A DNA stretch of 64,000 bases, taken from assembly GCA_041287365.1 (NCBI GenBank), contig JBEULL010000019.1, positions 62,001 through 126,000 on the forward strand, in the 5' to 3' direction. The DNA is from JAQVIJ01 sp041287365 (GTDB taxonomy: Bacteria; Desulfobacterota; Dissulfuribacteria; Dissulfuribacterales; DYLC01). The notes under the pieces were generated by a model. The model saw only the letters and a list, made by a program, of their open reading frames with translations. It did no database searches and was not told where the DNA came from. A program made the translations under genes and the position numbers. Position 1 is the stretch's first letter. Each line of letters begins with the position of its first letter. Positions 1-8,255 of this stretch are shown piece by piece.

Positions 1-1
1 G

Positions 2-1993
2 GTTCTACAGAACCCCCATGACGTTCTGATGGAATTGCTCGAAGACCATGCAACACGAGTGGTTGAACCTGTGAATGTGGTTGAACTCGGTCAACCTGTA
101 GAGATAGCCTTGATTTTGCGATTGGAATATGAAAACGATACAGCGCATTGGCTGCTTCATGCCGAAGACGGTCAGAAATATCAAGGCACTGCAAGACTGG
201 TTCGGCAGGAAAAATCAGTGAGGTCATGTGCCAAGGGTTATGGTCTCTATCGCTGCCTCCTCTCCATCTTGCCTGCATTGGGTTACCATAACCTGGAGTT
301 GACTCTGAAAGGTTATGATCATTCTCTGATCACATTCCTCATTGTAACGCCTTCGGCGTGTTACCTTCCTGCATCGGACAAGAGATTCTGGGGAATATCC
401 GCACAGGTCTATGCCCAGAGAAGCCTGCGGAACTGGGGGATGGGCGACCTCTCCGATGTGGTTTCTCTTGTGGAAATGACGGCAACTGCCGGTGCTGGGT
501 TTCTGGGTGTGAATCCCATGTGTAGTCTGTTTTATGCAAGGCCCGAACACATCAGCCCTTACAGCCCTTCGAGCCGTTTCTTTTTTCAATATCTGTATCT
601 TGACATTCCTGCCATACCCGAGTTCTTCGAGTGCGCCGCTGCACGAGAGTTGTTTGAAAGCGAGGAGTTTCAGACAAGGCTTCGCGCTGTGCGTTCCTTA
701 GAGTTCGTGGATTACCTGCAAGTGGCTGCTGCAAAAAAACAGGTGTTGGAGTTGCTATATGACCATTTCGTGTTGAGACATTTATATGAAAATACGAATA
801 TGGCTATGGAGTTCAGGTCGTTTCAGCGGCAGGGAGGTGAGAAGTTGTATAACTTTGGTGTGTTCGAGGCGCTGCATGAGCATTTTTTATCGGTCGATTC
901 AAATAATTGGGGCTGGCCTGTGTGGCCGGGGTCATTTCGCGACAGGAAAAGTCAGGCTGTGGCCGCGTTTTCGAAAGAACACAAGAAACGCGTGGAATTT
1001 TTTCAATATCTTCAATGGCGGCTTCACCTCCAGTTGAGCGGTCTGAGAGCCGTGACCGATGCCTTGTCAATGGAGCTAGGGCTGTATTTCGATCTGCCTG
1101 TGGGTTCTGACGGCGCCGGTTTCGATGTCTGGTATGAACCGGAGCTTTTTGCCATAGATATCTCCATAGGGGCGCCTTCCGATGAATTCAATCCCAAAGG
1201 GCAGAACTGGGGGCTTCCGCCCATGATTCCTCAGCGTCTTCAGGAAATGAGATATGGGCCGTTTATAGAGGTATTGCGGGCCAATATGCGTTATGCCTCC
1301 ATCCTTCGCATCGATCATGTCATGAGTCTGATGCGGCTGTTCTGGATACCTCGTGGCATGGGCGCTGAGGACGGCGTCTATGTGCATTATCCCATGCAGG
1401 ATCTCATGGGCATCGTAGCCTTGGAGAGTCAAAGAAATCAATGTGTTATTGTAGGTGAAGACTTGGGTACGGTCCCTGATGAATTCCGGCAAGCCATGAG
1501 GAGAATTGGAATGCTTTCATACCGCATCTTTTATTTTGAACGCAAGGCCGGGCATTTCTTGAGACCGGAGGAATTTCCTGAACAGGCATTGGTTACGGTT
1601 ACCAGCCACGATCTTCCTACCTTACGGGGTTATTGTGATGGGCGTGATATGGATTTGAAAGCCATGTTGGGGTTGTTCCCTTCTGAAGAACTGCGATTGC
1701 GTCAGATCTATGACAGAAAACACGTCAAACAGGAGATTGCCGCTCTGTTTAATATCGAACTCCAGGAATTCAGCATGGATTTGGTGCAGAGACTGTATGC
1801 CTATTTGGCCGAGTGTCCATCCATCTTGCTCCTTGTGCAGTTGGAAGATCTGATGGGGCAGCTAGACCAGGTGAATCTGCCCGGTACTGTGCAGGAGTAC
1901 CCCAATTGGCGCAGGCGGCTTCCATATTCCATCGAAGAACTGGCGAAACGGTTGAACGACGGCCTTTCCTGGCTGAAAACGATGCGAAAATAG
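2..1993 (+). CDS. malQ: 4-alpha-glucanotransferase (amylomaltase), 5' end outside the window
   Basis: This GH77 enzyme transfers alpha-1,4-glucan segments between malto-oligosaccharides and releases glucose, in the cytoplasm. Family landmarks visible in order are FWGISAQVYAQRSLRNWG, then NPMCSLF, SPYSPSSR, the catalytic-region IDHVMSLMRLFWIP, GEDLGTVPDEFR and SHDLPTLRGY. The reading frame is open to the left edge. An ATG at 29 has no ribosome-binding site, and the family normally has several dozen residues before the region seen here, so I treat the gene as 5'-truncated by the window. It is convergent with the hydrolase that ends at 2025, 31 bases away. It belongs with glk, GH57, galT and glgB elsewhere in the window as part of glycogen and maltodextrin metabolism. 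The family call is very secure; the start is unknown. Confidence 0.95.
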   Translation, partial: VLQNPHDVLMELLEDHATRVVEPVNVVELGQPVEIALILRLEYENDTAHWLLHAEDGQKYQGTARLVRQEKSVRSCAKGYGLYRCLLSILPALGYHNLELTLKGYDHSLITFLIVTPSACYLPASDKRFWGISAQVYAQRSLRNWGMGDLSDVVSLVEMTATAGAGFLGVNPMCSLFYARPEHISPYSPSSRFFFQYLYLDIPAIPEFFECAAARELFESEEFQTRLRAVRSLEFVDYLQVAAAKKQVLELLYDHFVLRHLYENTNMAMEFRSFQRQGGEKLYNFGVFEALHEHFLSVDSNNWGWPVWPGSFRDRKSQAVAAFSKEHKKRVEFFQYLQWRLHLQLSGLRAVTDALSMELGLYFDLPVGSDGAGFDVWYEPELFAIDISIGAPSDEFNPKGQNWGLPPMIPQRLQEMRYGPFIEVLRANMRYASILRIDHVMSLMRLFWIPRGMGAEDGVYVHYPMQDLMGIVALESQRNQCVIVGEDLGTVPDEFRQAMRRIGMLSYRIFYFERKAGHFLRPEEFPEQALVTVTSHDLPTLRGYCDGRDMDLKAMLGLFPSEELRLRQIYDRKHVKQEIAALFNIELQEFSMDLVQRLYAYLAECPSILLLVQLEDLMGQLDQVNLPGTVQEYPNWRRRLPYSIEELAKRLNDGLSWLKTMRK

Positions 1994-2024
1994 ATTGAGG
2001 GAATTCGGTTTACTGATTGATCGT

Positions 2025-2780
2025 TCAGATCACTACATGCATCATGTCTTCCGCCAACAGAATCTCTCCATCGAATTCCTTTGCACACGGCGGAAGCGGA
2101 TCGTAGTTGTCACAGATTGGATAGAAGTGAGTGAGCACCAGGCGCTTGACTTCGGCCTCTCCGGCCATTCGGCCTGCCTCTGATGGCATGAGATGCCCTG
2201 GGCGTTTCTGTCCTTCCGGATTGGCGCACTCACACAGGAATAGATCGGCGTCTTTAGCCAATTGGACCAATTCAGGGCAGTAGTCTGTATCCCCTGAAAA
2301 GACAATGGTTTTGCCCGTGGAATCAGTTATTCGGTATGCGAGGCTTTGGGGCGTATGTGCAACATGAGTTGTCTGTATTGTAAGTGTATTAAAAATAAAT
2401 TTTTCTTCTGTTATTTCAAATAATTGCATTTTTTCAGGTTCCATTTCGACCCATTGACCGAAAATTGCCTGCAGGCCTTCGTACAGCACCTTGAGCCCTA
2501 TCGGTCCCCATATCTGCATGGGTGCGGTTCTGGTGAAGTCCCCTGCATATCTGGATGCAAAGATATATGGAGCCAATTCACTGACGTGATCCACATGAAA
2601 ATGGGTGTAGAGCAGCAGGTCTATGGAGGCATAATGAATGCCGGCCAATGCCATTTGATGCAGCGTACCTGCCGCGCTGTCCACCAGGATGTTGATTCCG
2701 TCGGCCTTGAGGCAGGCGGCAGGCCCTGCCCTGCGTGCTGAGGGAGCGCAGGTGCCGGATCCTAAAATGATCAGCTCCAT
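2025..2780 (-). CDS. MBL-fold metallo-hydrolase, ribonuclease Z-like
   Basis: This is a beta-lactamase-fold metal-dependent hydrolase of 251 residues. The zinc motif THFHVDH lies near residue 60, followed by the later metal ligands in FSGDTDYCP and LTHFYP. The start LIILGSGT and the segment IWGPIGL resemble the tRNA 3'-processing RNase Z/ElaC family, but the protein is somewhat shorter than typical RNase Z, so a related phosphodiesterase or arylsulfatase-like role is possible. I chose the ATG at 2780: it overlaps the smpB stop as TGATG and has AAGGTG just upstream, whereas a TTG one codon earlier lacks that logic. It is the last gene of a prfB-smpB-hydrolase operon, a context that fits RNA processing but does not prove it. 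Confidence 0.85.
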   Translation of the reverse strand: MELIILGSGTCAPSARRAGPAACLKADGINILVDSAAGTLHQMALAGIHYASIDLLLYTHFHVDHVSELAPYIFASRYAGDFTRTAPMQIWGPIGLKVLYEGLQAIFGQWVEMEPEKMQLFEITEEKFIFNTLTIQTTHVAHTPQSLAYRITDSTGKTIVFSGDTDYCPELVQLAKDADLFLCECANPEGQKRPGHLMPSEAGRMAGEAEVKRLVLTHFYPICDNYDPLPPCAKEFDGEILLAEDMMHVVI

Positions 2781-3241
2781 CAACGCACCTTGAACTGCTT
2801 GTTGAGTTCGCGCGTCAGGTCTTTTTCCTTCATGGCCTGACGTTTGTCGTGTTGTTTTTTGCCTTTGGCCAGGGCAAGTTCCACCTTGGCTTTGCCGTTT
2901 TTGAAGTAGATGGCCAGGGGTATCAGGGCGTAACCTCGCTCTTTTATTTTGCCGATGAGTTTTCGTATCTCTTTTTTATGCAGAAGGAGTTTGCGAGGTC
3001 TCAACGGGTCGATGACAGATGTGTCAGTAGCATGGGAATAGGGCGAGATATGGGCGTTATAGAGCCAGATTTCGCCCTCACGATAATCGGCATAGCTGTC
3101 GGTGAGATTGCCGCGGCCTTCGCGTAGGGATTTGACCTCAGGGCCCAGAAGCATGATGCCTGCCTCGAGCGTGTCTTCTATGGCGTAATCATGTCTGGCC
3201 TTTCTGTTTTGGCATACGATCTTTGAGTGTTCCTTTGACAT
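2780..3241 (-). CDS. smpB: SsrA-binding protein SmpB
   Basis: SmpB binds tmRNA and delivers it to stalled ribosomes for trans-translation. The 153-residue product has the usual family length. It has the conserved N-terminal block around IVCQNRKARHDYAIED, then GPEVKSLREGRGNL with the family's YADYREGEIWLYNAHI. The lysine-rich C-terminal tail ends in QFKVR and is the part that enters the ribosomal A site in this family. The gene starts 8 bases after prfB and overlaps the next gene by one base, so the three are almost certainly co-transcribed. No tmRNA gene is visible nearby. Nothing unusual is seen. Confidence 0.97.
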   Translation of the reverse strand: MSKEHSKIVCQNRKARHDYAIEDTLEAGIMLLGPEVKSLREGRGNLTDSYADYREGEIWLYNAHISPYSHATDTSVIDPLRPRKLLLHKKEIRKLIGKIKERGYALIPLAIYFKNGKAKVELALAKGKKQHDKRQAMKEKDLTRELNKQFKVR

Positions 3242-3249
3242 ATAGTTTT

Positions 3250-4387
3250 TTAATCCGTGGATTGCTGTGCCTTTTGTTTCAGGTAAGCCTCGATGAACGG
3301 ATCCAGTTCACCATCCAGCACGGCCTGCACATTTCCTATTTCCAGGCCTGTTCTGTGGTCTTTTGCAAGCTGGTATGGTTGCATGGTGTAGGAGCGGATC
3401 TGACTACCCCAGGCGATTTCCTTCTTGTCTCCGTGAATTTTCTGTTTTTCAGCGTCTTTTTTCGCCATCTCCCTTTCGTATAGCCTTGCCATCAACATCT
3501 TCATGGCGATAGCCTTGTTTTTGTGCTGAGAGCGTTCGTTCTGACATTGCACCACGATGTTTGTGGGTAGGTGTGTGATGCGCACCGCCGAACTGGTCTT
3601 GTTGACATGCTGCCCGCCGGCTCCACTGGCCCTGTATGTGTCGATGCGCAGGTCTTTTTCGTTGATTTCTATGTCGATATTTTCGTCCAGTTCAGGGGCC
3701 ACGAACACGGAGGCAAAGGATGTGTGTCTTCTGCCCGAAGCATCGAAGGGCGATATGCGCACAAGGCGGTGCACACCGGCCTCTGATTTCAGATAACCAT
3801 AGGCATATTCGCCTTCCACTAAAAATGTCACGCCTTTGATGCCGGCCTCGTCACCGGGCATCTGATCCAATATCTGTACATTGAAACCCCTGCGCTCCAC
3901 CCATCTGAGATACATGCGCATGAGCATCTCAGCCCAGTCCTGTGCCTCAGTGCCGCCTGCCCCTGCGTGAATGGTGACTATGGCATTGGATGGGTCATAC
4001 GGTCCTGAAAGGATGTGAGTCAGCTCGAAACGTTTGAGGTCGTCCCTGAGTTTTTGAATACCTTCCTTGACTTCAGTCAGCAGGGATATATCTCCCTCTT
4101 CTTCAGCCATTTCGGTCAGAACGAACAGGTCATCCATCTGGCCTTTGAGCCTTGCAGAGGTGTTTTTCTGATTTTCCAACACGGAGCGTTCCTTGAGAAG
4201 CTGACCGTGATCGGGGCTTTCCCAGAACCCGGGCACCAGCAGCTCTTTTTCGATTTCGTTCAGCCGTTCCGTGATTTGCCCCTCATCAAAGATAACCTCT
4301 TACAATTTCCATGTGTTTTTGAAGATTATCGAGGTTTTCTTTGATTTCCTGCACAATAACTGTAAAATTTTCCGATACGTTTTGCAT
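3250..4387 (-). CDS. prfB: Peptide chain release factor 2, requiring a programmed +1 frameshift
   Basis: RF2 ends translation at UGA and UAA codons. Translation starts at the ATG ending at 4387, preceded by GAGGTG, and runs 33 codons to an in-frame TGA at 4288-4286. Shifting +1 there continues in the frame that ends at 3250, giving about 378 residues in total. The slip site follows the classic RF2 layout (Shine-Dalgarno-like stretch, CTT, TGA). The main part carries the specificity region RISPFD and the peptidyl-hydrolysis motif GAGGQHVNKT. The gene is followed closely by smpB. Read without the shift, it looks like an N-terminally truncated 328-residue protein with a GTG start, which is a misreading and not a pseudogene. 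Confidence 0.95.
4286..4300 (-). promoter_or_regulatory. RF2 programmed +1 frameshift signal
   Basis: On the minus strand the sequence is AGAGGTTATCTTTGA. It contains an internal Shine-Dalgarno-like AGAGG, then the slippery CTT codon and the TGA stop that RF2 itself reads. This matches the E. coli arrangement base for base around the slip codon. When RF2 is scarce the ribosome slips forward by one base and completes RF2, which is the known autoregulatory loop for this gene. Confidence 0.93.
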
Positions 4388-4507
4388 ATTCACCTCAGAG
4401 ACAATAAAAATGACAGATTCAGGAGAATTGGAGCATTTGAAATATTGTAACAAAACAAAATAACATTAATTTCTAAAAAATGAAAGGGAGTTTGGTGTGT
4501 TATGTGG

Positions 4508-4535
4508 TTGTAAATGGTTTGGAAGAAGATATAAT
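4508..4535 (+). promoter_or_regulatory. Candidate sigma-70 promoter of the sigma factor gene
   Basis: TTGTAA at 4508-4513 and TATAAT at 4530-4535 are separated by 16 bases. The -10 box is a perfect match and the -35 box matches 4 of 6. The gene's ATG follows at 4572 after a strong GGGGG ribosome-binding site. The divergent prfB promoter must lie in the same AT-rich 184-base interval, but I see no equally clear boxes for it. Confidence 0.55.
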
Positions 4536-4571
4536 AATAAATTTGTATTTCTTTGATAGGGGGCCTTTTCG

Positions 4572-6032
4572 ATGGCGATTAAAATAACCAAAAAAAACAC
4601 GGAATATGAGGAGAAGCTCCAGACAAACGAAGAATTCAGTGCCGAGATAAAGGAGATTTATTTCGATGCAACAGGCACAAGCGTTCCGGATGACATCAAA
4701 AACACGGAACATGTGGAGAAGTTGTTCGAGATCATAGAGAAAAAATCCTTTGAAGAGATCATGGACGAGCACCCCCTCAAATTGCGGGGAAAGACCGTGC
4801 TGGCATCTTCTTCTGTTCGAGTTATAAACGATATAGCGGGTGACGGTGTTGAAATCCATGAGGAAGAGTTCGATGTTGAAGCAGACGTGGCGTCAGTGGA
4901 TGTCGATGGTCAGGAGGTGGATATACCCCCTGAGGAACTGGTGACCATAGAAAAAGAGGTTATCAGCGAGTTCGAGGAGATCACCACCACATACCTGAGA
5001 GAAATGGGGCGTTATGAGTTGCTTACGCCCGAGCGCGAGGAACTGCTGAGCCGTATAATTAGAGATGGTTTTAACGCCATCGTGGACGCCATATTGGAAT
5101 ACTCCGTTGAGGATTATGCAGACAAATTCCCAAGCATGGAGGCGCTGAAAGAACAGATTATGACCTGGCGCAGAAGGGACCCCACTTTGAAGCCCAAAAA
5201 ACATCAGTTGAATCAAATGGTTGAGTCTATTATAGGATTTTGTCATATCTATCCCGAAGATCAGTCTCTGCATGAGTTGATGCATCGAATACTATTGCAC
5301 AAAAAAGAGATAGAGGCAGCTAAAAACGAGATGATAAATGCCAATCTGCGGCTTGTGGTGAGCATAGCCAAACGCTACATGCATCAGGGGCTTTCTTTGG
5401 CCGATCTCATACAGGAAGGCAATCTTGGGCTTATGAGGGCTGTCTTCCGTTTCGATTACACAAAGGGAAACAAATTTTCCACCTATGCAAGTTGGTGGAT
5501 CCGCCAGGCCATAACACGCGCCATTCTTGACAAGACCCGCACCATTCGTCTGCCGGTGCACTTTCTTGAGTTAAGAAGCCAGTTTTTTAAGGCCTATTAT
5601 GCCCTTGTTAAGGAGCTGGGCCGAGAGCCCACTCCACCGGAGATATCCGAACGCACGGGTCTTCCCATAGAGAAGATACACGCGATTTTAGAGGCCTCCA
5701 GAGAGCCTGTTTCTCTTGAGACTCCTGTGGGAGACGAAGACAGCACACTCGGGGATTTCATCGAAAACAAAGAGAGTGCCTCTCCCTATGAAGCTGTGAA
5801 GGAAAAAGAGCTTGTGGAGCGGGTCAAAGCCATTTTGGCCACACTGAATCCTCGTGAGGAAAAGATCATCCGTCTGCGGTTTGGTATAGGAGAGGACGGT
5901 GAGTACACACTGGAGGAGATCGGAAAGCGCTTCAATGTCTCTCGTGAGCGTATCCGTCAGATCGAAAAGAAGGCATTGAATCGTCTCAGACATTCGAGTC
6001 GCAAGGATAGGTTGAGATATTTTCTCGAGTGA
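4572..6032 (+). CDS. RNA polymerase sigma-70 family factor (RpoD/RpoS-like)
   Basis: This 486-residue sigma factor directs RNA polymerase to promoters. Region 1.2 is seen at TTTYLREMGRYELLTPERE. Regions 2.1-2.4 include NANLRLVVSIAKRYMHQGL, DLIQEGNLGLMRAV and YASWWIRQAITRAI. Region 3 follows, and region 4.2 is the helix-turn-helix around TLEEIGKRFNVSRERIRQIE. The N-terminal 130 residues do not resemble a normal region 1.1 and end in a very acidic stretch. The insert between regions 1.2 and 2.1 is short. It is not preceded by dnaG, the common rpoD neighbour. The core domains are close to primary sigma factors, but it could be a group 2 (RpoS-like) paralogue, so I leave the symbol empty. Confidence 0.85.
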   Translation: MAIKITKKNTEYEEKLQTNEEFSAEIKEIYFDATGTSVPDDIKNTEHVEKLFEIIEKKSFEEIMDEHPLKLRGKTVLASSSVRVINDIAGDGVEIHEEEFDVEADVASVDVDGQEVDIPPEELVTIEKEVISEFEEITTTYLREMGRYELLTPEREELLSRIIRDGFNAIVDAILEYSVEDYADKFPSMEALKEQIMTWRRRDPTLKPKKHQLNQMVESIIGFCHIYPEDQSLHELMHRILLHKKEIEAAKNEMINANLRLVVSIAKRYMHQGLSLADLIQEGNLGLMRAVFRFDYTKGNKFSTYASWWIRQAITRAILDKTRTIRLPVHFLELRSQFFKAYYALVKELGREPTPPEISERTGLPIEKIHAILEASREPVSLETPVGDEDSTLGDFIENKESASPYEAVKEKELVERVKAILATLNPREEKIIRLRFGIGEDGEYTLEEIGKRFNVSRERIRQIEKKALNRLRHSSRKDRLRYFLE

Positions 6033-6036
6033 TTGT

Positions 6037-6232
6037 TGATGGCGTCGCAAAAATCCGCCAACCGCACAGATAATGTTTGATTTTTAATGTTGAATATTGA
6101 TTTGTAATAAAATTTACCTTAATTTATTATCCAAAATTCAACATTAAACATTAACAAGCAGGATTTGCGCGCCTTGCATTTGGCGTTTTTTTGCCTCTTC
6201 ATCTATACTAATGACTTTTTACGAAACCATCA
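6037..6232. repeat. MITE-like palindromic intergenic element
   Basis: This interval between the sigma factor stop and the tRNA-Leu promoter is almost entirely inverted repeats. The ends are 17-base terminal inverted repeats, TGATGGCGTCGCAAAAA at 6037-6053 and the complement of TGATGGTTTCGTAAAAA at 6216-6232 (14 of 17 match). Inside is a perfect 13-base inverted repeat, TTTAATGTTGAAT at 6083-6095 and its complement at 6136-6148, flanked by further copies of TAATGTTT. A weaker pair lies at 6043-6056 and 6161-6173. No protein is encoded. The shape suggests a non-autonomous miniature transposable element or a large bidirectional hairpin. Confidence 0.6.
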
Positions 6233-6274
6233 TTGTATAGGTTGTGCATAACCCCCTTTTGTTTTTGCTATCGG

Positions 6275-6303
6275 TTGTCAGGTTTGAGTAGTTCTGTTAT
6301 AAA
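6275..6303 (+). promoter_or_regulatory. Sigma-70 promoter of tRNA-Leu
   Basis: TTGTCA at 6275-6280 and TATAAA at 6298-6303 are 17 bases apart, each one base from consensus. The mature tRNA begins at 6313, ten bases after the -10 box, so the primary transcript would have a very short 5' leader. Confidence 0.7.
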
Positions 6304-6312
6304 AAACGATGT

Positions 6313-6399
6313 GCCCGGGTGGTGAAATAGGTAGACGCAAGGGACTTAAAATCCCTCGGCCGCAAGGCCATGTCGGTTCGAGCCCGACCCCGGGCACCA
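6313..6399 (+). tRNA. tRNA-Leu (anticodon TAA), CCA encoded
   Basis: The 87-base gene folds as a class II tRNA. The acceptor stem is GCCCGGG with CCCGGGC. The anticodon stem AGGGA/TCCCT closes the loop CTTAAAA, giving anticodon TAA. A long variable arm GGCCGCAAGGCC follows, then T arm GTCGG-TTCGAGC-CCGAC. The terminal CCA is encoded at 6397-6399. It is a single tRNA between the palindromic element and motA. Confidence 0.97.
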
Positions 6400-6445
6400 T
6401 AAACCATATTATGCCTCTACAGGTATTTCAGCATTTTTTTGAACT

Positions 6446-6453
6446 GCCGATAA
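6446..6453 (+). promoter_or_regulatory. Candidate sigma-28 (FliA) -10 element for motAB
   Basis: GCCGATAA is an exact match to the -10 consensus used by flagellar sigma-28. It lies 68 bases before the motA start and after the tRNA. The expected -35 position (around 6427-6434) is a poor match to TAAAGTTT, so this is only a partial signal. Motor genes are usual members of the sigma-28 regulon, which makes the location plausible. Confidence 0.45.
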
Positions 6454-6520
6454 CTAATACAGCTGATTTGTGGCACAGATGACCTTATCAATTTGTCAAA
6501 AGGGGTTTTGAGAATCTCAT

Positions 6521-7381
6521 ATGTTTGCCATCATAGGATTTGTCGTGGTTTTGGGTGCGGTTGTAGGTGGATACCTGCTGGAAGGGGGTAACCTTAGCGT
6601 CATCATTCAGCCCATCGAGGTGTTGATCATCTTTGGTGCCGCTACAGGCGCATTTCTCATCTCATCTCCCAAAAAGGTCGTGATACAGGTGGTTGGAAGC
6701 ATCGGTTCCATATTCAAAGGGCATGAGATGGGCAAACAGGGCTATCTGGATGTGTTGCTGATGATGTTCGAGCTGTTGAACCTGGCCAGAAAGGATGGGC
6801 TGCTTGCTATAGAAAGCCATGTCAACAATCCGGATGCAAGCCCCATCTTTACAAAGTATCCGTCAGTTCTGGCCAATCATGCGGTCAAAGACTTCATGTG
6901 TGACAACTTCAAGGCCTTTCTGGCAGGCAACATGAATTCCCACGATTTGGAAAACCTGATGGACATAGATATCGAGGCCCACCATCACCACGCCATGGTG
7001 CCGTCCGAGGCCATTTCAAAGATAGCCGATGGTATGCCGGCCCTCGGTATCGTGGCAGCGGTTCTGGGTGTTGTTTTGACCATGGGCAAGATTAGCGAAC
7101 CCCCTGAGGTGCTGGGGCACAGTATCGGCGCGGCCCTTGTGGGTACATTTCTCGGTGTTTTGACTGCATACGGTTTTGTTGGCCCTATCTCCCAGAATCT
7201 GGCCTATGGAGCCAAGGAACATGAGATACAGCTCAATGTGGTCAAAACGGCCATATTGGCCTGTGCCATGAACTGGCCTCCTGCCATGTCCGTAGAGGCT
7301 GCAAGGCGGGCGATTTCAGGGAGTGAGCGGCCGTCTTTCGAGGAACTGGAAGAGGCCATCAAGGCGGCCAGACAGAAGTGA
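6521..7381 (+). CDS. motA: Flagellar motor stator protein MotA
   Basis: MotA forms the inner-membrane ion channel of the flagellar stator with MotB and drives rotation by contacting the rotor. The 286-residue product has the four-helix layout: two N-terminal membrane helices, a long cytoplasmic loop of about 120 residues, and two C-terminal helices. The conserved proline-containing segments GKISEPPEVLG and GFVGPISQNL flank the last helices. It is followed 12 bases later by motB, the usual pair. The ribosome-binding site is weak (TGAGA), and the exact sigma-28 -10 box sits 68 bases upstream. The other flagellar genes are not in this window. Confidence 0.96.
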   Translation: MFAIIGFVVVLGAVVGGYLLEGGNLSVIIQPIEVLIIFGAATGAFLISSPKKVVIQVVGSIGSIFKGHEMGKQGYLDVLLMMFELLNLARKDGLLAIESHVNNPDASPIFTKYPSVLANHAVKDFMCDNFKAFLAGNMNSHDLENLMDIDIEAHHHHAMVPSEAISKIADGMPALGIVAAVLGVVLTMGKISEPPEVLGHSIGAALVGTFLGVLTAYGFVGPISQNLAYGAKEHEIQLNVVKTAILACAMNWPPAMSVEAARRAISGSERPSFEELEEAIKAARQK

Positions 7382-7393
7382 GGATGAGTGACC

Positions 7394-8254
7394 ATGGATA
7401 AACAACCTATTATCATCAAGAAGGTCAAAAAAGGGCATGCCGGCGCCCATGGCGGTGCATGGAAGGTGGCATATGCAGACTTTGTCACCGCCATGATGGC
7501 TTTTTTTTTGCTCATGTGGCTTTTGAACATGACTTCGGATGAAAAAAAGATCAAGCTCGCCCTTTATTTTCAGGAATTCAGCATCTTTGAGAAGGGCGGT
7601 GCCCCTGTGGAGACCAGTCCTGTAGGCGAGCCATCTGTCATTCCTCCCATTTTGAACAAGCAGACAACCGGGCAGGAGAGCAAGAACAAGGTAAGCGGTG
7701 ATGAAGCCGGCGAGGCTTCCTCCAAAAAAACGCCACCGCCTGAAGAAAAGACTGCGGAAGAGGCGACTGACAACAATGTCTATATGGACAAGGAACAACT
7801 CAAAACCGAGCTTACAGCCATCATCGAAAAGCGTCTGAATGAGCTGAAAGACCAGGTGATTGTCGAGACCTTCGATAAGGGAGTCAGGATCCAACTGATA
7901 GACAAGCAGGGAAATCCGCTTTTTGCTGTGGGCAGCGCACAGCCCACACCTGAGGCCAAAAAGGCCTTGCGTGTCCTGGCTGAAAGCCTAAAAGACCTGC
8001 CGAATCGTGTAGCAATAGAAGGCCACACCGATTCTCTGGCCTATGCCGGCAGCCGTTACACCAACTGGGAGCTCTCTACGGATCGCGCCTCGGCCGCCCG
8101 TAAGGAACTGGAGGCTGCTGGTTTGAGTCCCGATCGTCTTGTAAAGGTTGCAGGCTATGCCGCGACCATACCCCTTGTGAAAGACAAGGCGGATGACCCG
8201 CGCAACCGCCGAATCAGCATTCTGATCTTCGACAAAAAGGCCAAGGTGGATTGA
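7394..8254 (+). CDS. motB: Flagellar motor stator protein MotB
   Basis: MotB anchors the stator to peptidoglycan and supplies the channel aspartate. A basic N-terminus (IIIKKVKKGHAGAHGG) precedes the single membrane helix in YADFVTAMMAFFLLMWLL, whose Asp is the ion-binding residue. A low-complexity Lys/Glu/Pro linker at roughly residues 65-135 leads to a C-terminal OmpA-like peptidoglycan-binding domain with EGHTDSLAYAGSRYTNWELS and NRRISILI. I chose the ATG at 7394 because GAGG lies about ten bases upstream; a GTG two codons earlier would sit too close to it. The gene follows motA directly and is followed one base later by the RdgC-like gene. Confidence 0.96.
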   Translation: MDKQPIIIKKVKKGHAGAHGGAWKVAYADFVTAMMAFFLLMWLLNMTSDEKKIKLALYFQEFSIFEKGGAPVETSPVGEPSVIPPILNKQTTGQESKNKVSGDEAGEASSKKTPPPEEKTAEEATDNNVYMDKEQLKTELTAIIEKRLNELKDQVIVETFDKGVRIQLIDKQGNPLFAVGSAQPTPEAKKALRVLAESLKDLPNRVAIEGHTDSLAYAGSRYTNWELSTDRASAARKELEAAGLSPDRLVKVAGYAATIPLVKDKADDPRNRRISILIFDKKAKVD

Positions 8255-8255
8255 C

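Noticed and set aside
29..31. ATG at 29 as the true start of malQ
   Set aside because: There is no ribosome-binding site, the frame is open to the window edge, and the family normally extends further upstream.
3250..4288. prfB as a frameshifted pseudogene
   Set aside because: The break is exactly the conserved RF2 recoding site with SD-like stretch, CTT and TGA, and the rest of the gene is intact.
6471..6487. Sigma-54 promoter before motA (TGGCAC)
   Set aside because: The -24 half matches, but the bases at the -12 position are ACCTT and lack the required GC.
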